Source of the DNA: Hexactinellida sp. DTS-2022
Lineage: Eukaryota; Porifera; Hexactinellida
NCBI GenBank assembly: GCA_028753945.1
Contig: JAPNXP010000004.1
Coordinates: forward strand, 4,960,001-5,024,000
Direction of reading: 5' to 3'
DNA: 64,000 bases
Shown here: positions 10,749 through 21,600 of the stretch, piece by piece
Layout: each line of letters starts with the position of its first letter
Numbering within the stretch: the first letter of the stretch is position 1
Notes under the pieces: model-generated
Told to the model about the DNA's origin: nothing
The model's database searches: none
The model's input: only the letters and a program-made list of their open reading frames with translations
Position numbers and translations under genes: made by a program

Positions 10749-12023
10749 TTAGAACAGTTGTATAAGAATAGCTAAATGCGAGACCTGTAGAATTCCAGAG
10801 CTCCACCAAGTGGACGGGAATATCTTATACGATAATTCCACTAATCCCAGCAAACACAGGCCTAGCATTATAGGGAAGCGGCCCTTCCATATAACGAAGT
10901 GTAGAGTGTGGAAATACCAAACGTAGAATTGGAAATGTATCGTACGAGATGTGACTATACCGCAGAAATTAGAAGAAAATAATACGAATAAAATGTGAGA
11001 TCTGATTTCCATAGGGAACTCTCCTTTTGGAGATACGCGGTTCATATTAATGAGAGGTGTTAATTTAATGTTACTCCATTTGAAGTGGTATAATATAGAT
11101 AGCAGTACTATTAACATTGTAAGTAGGGCAATGTGAAAAGTACGGTCATGGAAAATATCTTCAGAAAGGAATTTCCAATTTACCGTCCATTCGAATTGGA
11201 ATTGCCGATTAAACTGAAAAGCTTTGCTAACATAGTTAATCGGATGAGTTAGCAGAAATGGCAACCCCAATACAATCTGAGTTATAGCACAAATTGAAAG
11301 GTAGAAAACTGTACGAAAAGGTGAATGGAATTGTAGCAATAATACCAACAAACCAGGCGCGAATAGTAACACATTCATTTTAACCGACACACCTATACTG
11401 TATAGTGTACAGCCCAGCAACCATTTGTTAGATAGGAATGCATATACAGCTGTGTAGAGAAATAACATAGCGACTGGGTCATTGAAAAGCCGCAAAATAT
11501 AAATAGAATGTATCCGGTAAGTGAAACAACTGAGAAATAAATACATATAAGGTGGCATTTCGGTGCTAATCAGGTAAATGCGAAATATAACAGCCAAACT
11601 AACTAAATATATAATCGCGAAAATATATTGAGCCAGTAGAATGTTCCTACCGTAATCAGTTATGCTATAAAGCGCGGAATATATATATACGAATCCGGCA
11701 GGGTATACAAGTGGGCCTGTTGATCCGTTAAGATTATTATAATCGAAAGTTCCATTCAAAAATCCCTGTACTTGACTCATATAAGCAATCCAATCTATTT
11801 CGGTATACTTAACGTTACGAATAACCAGAATATTAACTATTATTTCTGTTGCAAATAGAATAATACAAATGAGCCATGAAAACTTGTGAGAAAATAGGAG
11901 ATCTTGCAAGCAAAATGTTTCATTGATTTGAAGATAATTTTTAATTGATTTGAATAAATTGAAATTTTTAATAGTTTGTTTACTAGTAACATTCTTATTT
12001 CTTCTGGTGTTCCGTTTGTGCAT
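10749..12023 (-). CDS. ALG3: Dol-P-Man:Man5GlcNAc2-PP-Dol alpha-1,3-mannosyltransferase
   Basis: A single 424-residue frame, close to the 438 of the human enzyme. The family block is clear near the N-terminus: E-I-D-W-I-A-Y-M-S-Q-V, then N-G-T-F-D-Y and G-P-L-V-Y-P-A-G-F-V-Y. About ten hydrophobic membrane segments follow, as expected of a GT-C fold enzyme in the ER membrane. ALG3 adds the sixth mannose to the lipid-linked N-glycan precursor on the lumenal side, using dolichyl-phosphate mannose. The usual G-D-T-G-P is G-S-T-G-P here, a small deviation at a well conserved spot. The gene is intronless. A basic N-terminus (M-H-K-R-N-T-R-R) precedes the first membrane helix. Confidence 0.93.
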   Translation of the reverse strand: MHKRNTRRNKNVTSKQTIKNFNLFKSIKNYLQINETFCLQDLLFSHKFSWLICIILFATEIIVNILVIRNVKYTEIDWIAYMSQVQGFLNGTFDYNNLNGSTGPLVYPAGFVYIYSALYSITDYGRNILLAQYIFAIIYLVSLAVIFRIYLISTEMPPYMYLFLSCFTYRIHSIYILRLFNDPVAMLFLYTAVYAFLSNKWLLGCTLYSIGVSVKMNVLLFAPGLLVLLLQFHSPFRTVFYLSICAITQIVLGLPFLLTHPINYVSKAFQFNRQFQFEWTVNWKFLSEDIFHDRTFHIALLTMLIVLLSILYHFKWSNIKLTPLINMNRVSPKGEFPMEIRSHILFVLFSSNFCGIVTSRTIHFQFYVWYFHTLHFVIWKGRFPIMLGLCLLGLVELSYKIFPSTWWSSGILQVSHLAILIQLF

Positions 12024-12637
12024 TGTTTGGATAGTTCAGAAGTAAACAACAATAATAACAAGTGTAGAGAGAATAGAAATGCTAAAAACTTATATTAGAC
12101 AAGAGTTTGTTGAGAACTTCTATGTATTAACAGCTGAATTGTAAAAATCCTGCAAACAAATATATGTACAGTAGACCCTCGTTAATAGTAGTCGTTAATA
12201 GTCAAAATATCGGTTAAGGAGTATCGAGTATAAAGTTTAATTCCCCTAGCCTATACAAAGCATGCAAGTGACTCCGGTTAATACGAATTCCGGATAATAC
12301 AACATATTTAGACTGTCCCCTGGTGTTCCTATTAACGAGTCGACTGTATTTAGCAAAACTGTCCATAAAAACATTTAAAAAAGAAGCCAACTAGGTTTAA
12401 CACATGTAGCAATAAACTGCCCCTAATTAGAATAATAAAGTCATTCCACATAAGTTCATTTATAATTCACAAAACACGTACAGAGTACAGTTAATCCAGG
12501 TAGAACAATCAGTGTGATAGCAGAATATATACAGTGCAATGATCTGTAATTAAGAAATTAAATACAACTCGATACTAGTGACAGGATATTTGATAGAAAA
12601 TAAAGTGATTGAAGACTGTACAGTTAGGAATGAATAG
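12024..12637. other. Intergenic between ALG3 and the KASH5-like gene
   Basis: Contains one family D MITE (12169-12346); otherwise AT-rich with no gene seen. Confidence 0.55.
12169..12346. mobile_element. Family D MITE
   Basis: CAGTAGACCCTCGTTAATA at the left, AACGAGTCGACTG at the right, TA on both sides. Confidence 0.8.
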
Positions 12638-15600
12638 TTAGGTTATAGGTGTGAAATCTGATGTGTCAATAAAGTATTTTGAAAATGAAAATGCCGGTCC
12701 AAACAAAAGTTTATGTCGGATAATGGGTAGGCTGGAAGGTAGCTGTCCTATTAAGAGATACGCGACCACAAGTAGAAAGAATAAAGAGAGAGATAAATGG
12801 AAGTTTATAAGCAAACCGCGAAATGTAGCACCCTTTCTAACAGGTTTAATGGCTTTAATTGTGTTCGTTAACTCATCAGCTTTTTTCCGCAGAGTTTTCT
12901 CTTTTTGAACAAGCGCTGCAATATCATCTCTGAAAGCAGGAAATAAATCCCTATGAGTTTCAAATAATCTGTGTTCAATATTTTGTCGCTCCTCGATTAG
13001 AGGTTCCTCATTTCTACAGGGCGTATCTCGCTTAACAGATTTGTTTCCCACTACATTCACACAAGGACTCCGCTTCATATAATCTATGTACTCAAGGAGA
13101 ACACGGTAGTTATCAATATCAGAACACTCATGATCCAACCCCCCCACCCTATGTGAGGAGTTGCCCAGGACACTAACTGAATTCTTGAGTGATTTCAACA
13201 GTTTCCCTGCCTGTTTACAATCCCCATTAACCAATAGCTTATCAAGTTCCCCCATACGAGTGTATATGGTAGCCTCTAGCGTACATAGGTGCTGCTTCCA
13301 TGCTAAACACGTGGGTTTAGTTGTGTAGCGAGCCGAAGAGAACCATATTTGTATAGCACGTACCCTCTCTTCTAGAGATATATCTGTGATAGCAGCCTTA
13401 GTTAGGGGACTGGAGAAAGCGGTTGGTGTGAGAGAGAGAGAATTAGAGGTGTTGGAATCGCGGTTGGGAGATACATTCTGGGTTTGGGGGACACATTTCG
13501 CGGGACTACCTGTACGCTGTGTGATAGCGTGTTTAATCTGTTGGAGAGTAGGTGTGAAAGTGGGGTCGAGAGGACAGGGGTTGGTTTGTGACAAATACCA
13601 AATTTCTCGTAAACAAGAATCGTGTTCACGGTGAAAAGCTTCAAATTCTAATTCAGTTTGTTCTAACTTATCTACTACTGTGGCTGTATTAACTTGCTGT
13701 GTGTTTAGCTCAGCTAGTGTTTGTTGTTTCTCTATAATAGCAACACGCGTATCTTCTTCCCTAGCTATAAGCTGCTGAGCAGTTAAATTAAGCTTATTCT
13801 CTATTTCAACTCTGCTAGCCTCCAATGCTTCTAATTCCTGCGTTTTTAATTGTAGCTGTTGCGTGACGTCATTCAGTTTGCATTGCACTTGATCTCTATC
13901 TGCTGTCAGCTGATCGATAAGGTTGGATTTAGTTTCCACGCAAGTGACAAGTTTCGCGTTTTCAGCGCACAGAGAAGAGCGCCTCTCCTCCAAAGCAAAC
14001 ACCTTCGTTTCGTTCGGATTCGGTTTCTGAGACAGGTTCTGTAGCTCGCCTGATAGCTGCCGTATGACGTCATCCTTGGTAGACAGCTCTGCTATGAGCG
14101 TATCTCCGTGTGACTTAACCTGAGATATTTCCTCCAGTTGTTGTTGCAGTCGGGCTGTGAGCTCCTTCAGACGAGACACCTCTGTTTGTAGGAGAGCCGC
14201 CTCTCTCTCGGACTCCCCTCTCAGCTGGAGAGAGAGCTCCAGCTCTGATTGCAGCTGTTGGTGCTTAGATCGGAACCTAACGAGAGAGGGTAATTAACAA
14301 CTGTGCTACCAATGCTTTGGAGAATATCCATGGTTCAGTAATACTTTAGCCCGCTAGCGTAAAATAATGTAATATTTCAAATTACAGTCTAAATGTTATA
14401 GCTATGGCTAAGTAACTTTTGGGATATAAATGATACAAATGGATACTGTAGTATAAAAAGATTGAGAACTACTATCTTGGTATAAAGTGCAACTTCGTTA
14501 TGCGAACTCGTTGGTACCAGTCAAACATGTTCGGATGATTTAAAGCTGAACTAATTTATGGAATAACATTGGGAGCAGTCAGGTGTGTATACGAATAGTT
14601 AGGTTAATAGAAGTTGCACTGTATAACATTCCTAATGTGTGATAGGGTAACTAATGAACTAACTGTTCTATTATTCTAGAATATTCCTGTCCACAGTCCA
14701 GTTGTTTGATGTCTGCCATAATCTCGCTACTCTTCTGTGCTATAAGATCTGACTGTGTGCTCTTAAGGCTGCAGAGCTGTTTCCAGCTAGGATCAGTGCT
14801 TAGTGTCTCCAGCAGCTCTATAGAAGAGTTGCTAACATCGAATATACTCTCTCTTGCTATATGAACAGAACTAAGTGGGGTAGAGGAGTATAGCTTGACA
14901 CCATTATGTGTGGGAGATGTGTATATAGCCCCGGTAAGTTCCTGTTCGAGGCTGGGTGTGTGGCATGACAACAGAGGAGGTGTAGAGTTATGTGGGATAG
15001 TAGGCGTACATAAGGATATGTGTCCCAACTCCTGTTCCATGTCCTCTATCTGTTGACAGAGATCTTCGTTCTTGTCGGTCAGAAAGGAAAGTTTGCGGTT
15101 AAGATGTTCGTTCTCTTCATAGAGCTGAGTCAGCTCGCCATTGGCCAGCCCAAGCCTCTGTTGGAGATCAGCCTAGCGACGGTAAGGGGTAATAGGAATG
15201 TACAGTATATACTAGTTAATACCTATATACGTACACGAAAAAGGCGAAATATTACTGTAGATACTAGTAATTAGCTATAGTATATATGTATTACCTATAT
15301 TATATAACAGATGATATATGAGTTCACATTAATAACCAGATATTATTTATAGACCCAACATCCAACATGCGCAGAAAATATGTTGTCTCATCACCAAATA
15401 TGTTCCACTTAAACTAGAATATATCTGAAATGAAGTTAGCAAAATGGAAACTTCCAACGCACTAAGGGTAGTTTCTGTCCGAAACACCTTTCTGAAATGG
15501 TTTAATGACGATGAAGTTACAAAAAGTCTAAAATTACAGCTGTGCCGATAGCATGTTCTTTTGGAGGCACTATCAAACGACCAACCATCAAAATGTAGTG

Positions 15601-18600
15601 CCTTCTAAATAATATGCTGTCGGCACAGCTGTAATTTTAGATTTTTGACTATGTTCCTGAGTATAAAATTAATAAGATAGCTTTAATGAGACGAGACATC
15701 CCAAAAATCACACACAAACTAATGGAGAAATATCGTTTTACAAAATTTGATTACAATGTAAAATTGTCATGATATAGGGACCTAAACAAACTACTATGCT
15801 ACAATGTTATTATAGACGCTTAATTAAGAATTTGACAGGGCGAATTGTAAGATGAAGTAAGCCATTATCAAATTGGAATTTCTTGTTCGTGAAATTGGAT
15901 TTCTTGTTCGTGAAATTGGATTTCTTGTTCGAGAAAGTGGATTTCTTGTTCGAGAAAGTGGATTTCTTGTTCGAGAAATTGGATTTCTTGTTCGAGAAAT
16001 TGGATTTCTTGTTCGTGAAATTGGATTTCTTGTTCGTGAAATTGGATTTCTTGTTCGAGAAATTGGATTTCTTGTTCGTGAAATTGGATTTCTTGTTCGA
16101 GAAATTGGATTTCTTGTTCGAGAAAGTGGATTTCTTGTTCGTGAAATTGGATTTCTTGTTCGAGAAATTGGATTTCTTGTTCGAGAAATTGGATTTCTTG
16201 TTCGAGAAATTGGATTTCTTGTTCGTGAAATTGGATTTCTTGTTCGAGAAATTGGATTTCCTGTTCGTGAAATTGGATTTCTTGTTCGTGAAATTGGATT
16301 TCTTGTTCGAGAAATTGGATTTCTTGTTCGAGAAATTGGATTTCTTGTTCGTGAAATTGGATTTCTTGTTCGAGAAATTGGATTTCTTGTTCGTGAAATT
16401 GGATTTCTTGTTCGAGAAATTGGATTTCTTGTTTGAGAAATTGGTTTTCTTTTTCGAGAAATTGGATTTCTTGTTCGAGAAATTGGATTTCTTGTTCGTG
16501 AAATTGGATTTCTTGTTCGTGAAATTGGATTTCTTGTTCGTGAAATTGGATTTCTTGTTCGTGAAATTGGATTTCTTGTTCGAGAAATTGGATTTCTTGT
16601 TTTTCTTGGTCTTGCATCAGATTCTTTGTCCTTCTAATATGTTTGCCCTGTATACATAAAATTGCAGAGCGGAGTAGTGCAAAAGGGAGGTGTGTGCGCA
16701 TCCAACAAACTGTCCGGCTGTCTAGACAATTGTTGAAAATGTTTGCTGTCTGTCCCATTCCGCCACAAGCAGAGAATACTAAAGGTGTGAAAGATGACTT
16801 TTCAACTTCAAGCACCGTTGTTGATATTTTCTACGCTTCTCTAGCTCTTGAGATCTACGTAGAAACTTTGGATAGTCGGCGGGATCCTTATATCCTTATA
16901 TCATAAATTGCTTTTTCAAATCGACCCCCCCAAAACCCACGAGAAATACTATATCAAGTCTTGCGGTATCATCATTATGATACTATATCAAGTATACTAT
17001 ATCTATATCAATATCAAGACATATCAAGAATTAGATACTATATCAATATCAAGTTATATCAAAATACTATATCAAGTCTTGCGGTATCATCTACTACATC
17101 GTGACTTACTTTACTGAGCAATTCATTCACTGAGCAATTCATTAGTAAATAAACTGCGAAACTTAAAGGAATAAAGTTACCCCTCCGCCCCCTATTAACC
17201 TTACAACCCGATTAATTCTCGAACCGTTACATATATCATAATCCGAAAATGTACGATCAACACCATCCACTCGAGATTCCAATTCTTCGTTTTGAAATGA
17301 CAACCACTGATTCTCAATCTTCACTCCCGTTTTTTAATAGTTCTATTTGATATTTGAGTTCTAATATTGTCGTTTGACTGAAAAACGCGACTGGAAAATC
17401 AATAGATATAACCTTGACCTCCAAACCACTTACATACACCATTGCCATATCATTAGCCAAATGAAACAACAAACAAGGTGTGTTTACAATACAAACAATT
17501 GTGTATAAAGCAAAGAATTGCGAATAAATAGTGCCTATATAGCGATATGATCCAATTGTTTATTTAAACATATGGGTGCCTAATAAAATAACACGTACGT
17601 ACTATATTGTCCGGAAGGGTAATAAAAATTGGGACGGGCGGGGATGATAAACAAGTAATTATTTTATGTACACGAAAAATGTGAAATATTACAGTAGATG
17701 CCAGATATAAAAACATTCTATAATTTATACTGAATTTATACTGGACGGTTGCTATATACCCTATATAATTTATGTCGGATATAAGAACATTATATGCAGT
17801 TCCCGACGATGTTCTTATAACCGGCATCCACTGTATAAGGTTTAATACAAATGCTTGCAAGTGACTCTGGTTAATACTTATTCCAGATAATACGAACATA
17901 TTTCTACGGTCCCTGGTATTCGTATTAATGAGTCTACTGTAGTTGAAATATAATATTGTATTAGCCATACTGTGTATTATAATAAACCCATATAAAGAGA
18001 GTCTACAAATGAGAACAGTATAATTGATAGTACAGTAGTGATTATAAAATGGGGAACAGAAATAACTCTAGTAAGAAGGCACCAGTTCAAGGTGTTAAAA
18101 TTAGAATACAAGAGACTATGCCTATTCATTATACAGGCAGTATAACAAGCAATGATGACAGCTCATCGATATATTTAACTGACCATACCACACATCAAAT
18201 TGTTCATATTGATCTTAACAATTTGGAGCAAAGAGTTATTGTTGGAAATAAACCTGGTTCATTTCCATGGGCAACTAAATACGTTGATAACAGATTATAT
18301 GTTACAGACACATTTCAGCACTCTTTAACAATGTATGATATAGACGGGAACTGCCTACACAAGTTTGGTAATAAGTGTGTTGTGTCTCGATTTCTTGATT
18401 CTATCAATATAGATGTTACAAGTCTAAATAATCCAAGGGAAATATCTACTGACAATAAGGGGAGAATATACGTGTGTGATAATGGGAATTCTCGTATACT
18501 TGTTCTTACACCAGATTTGTATTTAATAACGTATGTAGAGGTGCCATATCCGAGTGACGTAATAGCTAAGGAATATGAGCTATTGGTGTATTCTAATGAG

Positions 18601-21600
18601 AGGTGTGCTATTAGTGTAATTAACGAGAAACAAAGGAGATTGGGAGATGTGGATAACTACCCTTTGGGTTTCAGGAAAATGAATTTATTTTACATAGAAC
18701 GTTTTGGGAGAGACAGAAATGGGAATTTACTGCTTTTTGATGCGACGGGAGGTCAAATATTGGTTGTGGAAGAATTATCGTTTCGTTTGATTAAAAGGAT
18801 AGTTGATAGCAAAACACAGTATTTGAATTATATGTATAAACTCCCGCGAGAAGACAAAGTAGCCGTTCTATTCAAAGAGAGAGATGAGACGGGGAATAAC
18901 TGTATCTACTTCAGGTTTATACACCTGTAGGATAGCTATTTAGCTATGTAGTGATATTATTATGTGAAATTTTGTTATATGAAATTTTTCATAGATGCAT
19001 TATACGTAACGTATAACGTATATATGGTGCCATTATACGTTAGGTGAACGTATAATGCCATCATACGTTAGAGGATCATATGGTCAAAACGTATAATCAT
19101 CATACGACGTATAACGTATAATGATTTTATACGATTTTCATTATACGTTCATTATACGTTCATTATACGTTACCATACGTTATCATACGTTCATCATACG
19201 TTATCATACGTTCATTATACGTTCATTATACGTTACCATACGTTATCATACGTTCATCATACGTTCATTATACGTTCATTATACGTTACCATACGTTATG
19301 TATCGAAGAAACCTGTCTTCCTTAGCATCACTAATAGTCACGTTTTAGTTTTTACTAAATTGACTAAATTCAGTTTCATCGTATGATGGTATCATACGTT
19401 GGCCATTTGTTATACGTTGATTATACGCTCGAACGTATATATGATCCATTATACGTATATATGATCCATTATACGCTCCCCGAACGTATAACGTATGATC
19501 GTATAATGCATCTATGAAATTTTTACTTTACTTTATACTTTAAATTTGTTTAATATTAACTTACATACAAAATACTAAATTGTTTAAAGTAATAGTATAT
19601 TCTTATATGGTAATTGTATTGTATTTAATATTTTGACGTGGGGATTTTAAATAATAAGAAAACATTGTTATATACAGTCTACTTTAGGTTTATATACCTA
19701 TAATTACAGATATACATGTAGTGTTAATTATATGTGAAAATTGTTTACTTTTTATTAACTTACTTACATACAAAAGATAAATACTAAATTGTTTACAGTG
19801 GTAGTATATTCTTATATGGTAATTGTATTTTATTTTATTTTTTATAATTATAGGGATTTGTGTTTTCCAATTCCAATTCCAATTATAGGGATTTGTGTTT
19901 ACCAATTACAATTACAATTACAATAATAGAGATTTGTGTTTTCCAATTCCAATTCCAAATATAGGGATTTGTGTTTACAATTACAATTATTATTGACCAA
20001 TCCTGTGTGTATTGCTTCGAATAAGCTTTCGAAAAGCGTGCTTTTGTATATATTGAGGGGCGCTGTATGATACACTAATATAAACCATGGATATGCTATT
20101 ACAAATTATACTGTGGTATTTTGAGGCGCTCTGGTAGATTGAGACGCTACTATAAATGTATATTGTATTGCGAATTAACACGGTTAGGTTAACTCACCAG
20201 TTCATTCACTGCATCTGTCTGTACCGAGTCTCCGTAGGATTCCATAACATAAGTGTCACCATGGATGAGAGCCTCAGAATCCTGCAGACGACTGCATTGC
20301 TCTAATTCTGACTCCAGAGTTTGTCTGTGTTTGGTTTCCTGGAAGAGTCTCTGTTTGGTGTGGGAGAGACTCGAGTCCAGCTTTGTGAGTTCTTGTTTCA
20401 GCGCAGAGTTCTCAAGATTGAGAGATTGGTTGTTGTGCAGTGCTATTCTCAGTTCTGTGAGGCGAGTCTCGAGTCTCTCCCGTGTCTCTGTCAGCTCAGA
20501 GATCGTGTTCTCGCTCTCCAGGACCTGTGTTAAGCATATACATACCTTATACCCACACTCGTATCTAGGGTAATGTGAGCTCAGGGTGTTATAACGGGAG
20601 TTCACTGTATGTAATTTAAGTATACAGTCGAAATCGGATTATTTTGTCATCGGATTATTTTGTTTTATCAGACTATTTTGTCCAAATATTCGAGGAAAAT
20701 TATGAAATATACCATTTTGTATGGATATCCCACCGGGTTTATTTGTCTTATCGGATTATTTTGTCGAATTATCCATGCAAAGAATTGGACAAAATAATCC
20801 GATTTCGACTGTACTGTATTTAGTGAATAACAATACAGTAGAACCTCGTTAATACGAACTCTATTTCAGTCCCCTTCAAAGCCTTTTCAATACAAATGTT
20901 ATCGGTTAATAAGAACTCCGGATAAGGTGAACCCATTTTTACGGTGCCCTGGCGTCCGTACTAACGAGGTTCTACTGTAGTGAGAAATTTCGGAATATTA
21001 CGTAATAAGTATGTCAGGGACTGAGATAGTGTGTATTAATCGTGTTCGTACTAACGGGGTTCTACTGTACTACGTAATAAGCATGCCATACTGCCCTACC
21101 TGTTGCCTGAGCATGCTGTTCTCTCTCTCGAGCTGCTCGGTGTGTCTCAGCAGCTCCTCCACCCTCTCAGACAGGTTGTCCTCTTCTCTCCCAGAGCCGG
21201 AGCCCCCGGTCCCCTCCAGACTGTAGGAACCGGTCAGGGAGTGGGAGAGGTCCGGCGGATCTGAGATCCGGTCCCACTGAGTAGAGGCGGTGCTGAGGTG
21301 GATGTGCTTACTGCTGACCGAGTGAATCCAGGACTCCATAGCGAGCGTAAAACTATCCCGCGTTAGGTAACCTCCGGGAGATTTCTGGGGGATAACTTAT
21401 ATAAATAGATAGCAACAATAATACAGTTAGGCAATTTCTTATACAATATAATAATTTGAGAATTCAGTATTGCCCCAAATAAGCGCCGGGTCACAAAAAT
21501 GACATTGGTATGATAAAATGTAAATACATTAGTTGATCACTGGAGTGTAAGTAATTCCATTGATTTTGGAAACTTTCGTATGTACACTGTCGGTGAGAAC

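Noticed and set aside
12651..14044. Plus-strand and alternative minus frames over the coiled-coil exon
   Set aside because: Low-complexity shadows of the KASH5-like coding frame.
15877..16605. CRISPR-like array
   Set aside because: Units are contiguous with no spacers, and the genome is eukaryotic.
15873..16659. Long plus-strand frames over the 21-bp minisatellite
   Set aside because: Open only because 21 is a multiple of three; they shadow the repeat on the other strand.
16643..16906. 87-residue plus-strand frame
   Set aside because: Antisense of the retroelement tail; no family resemblance.
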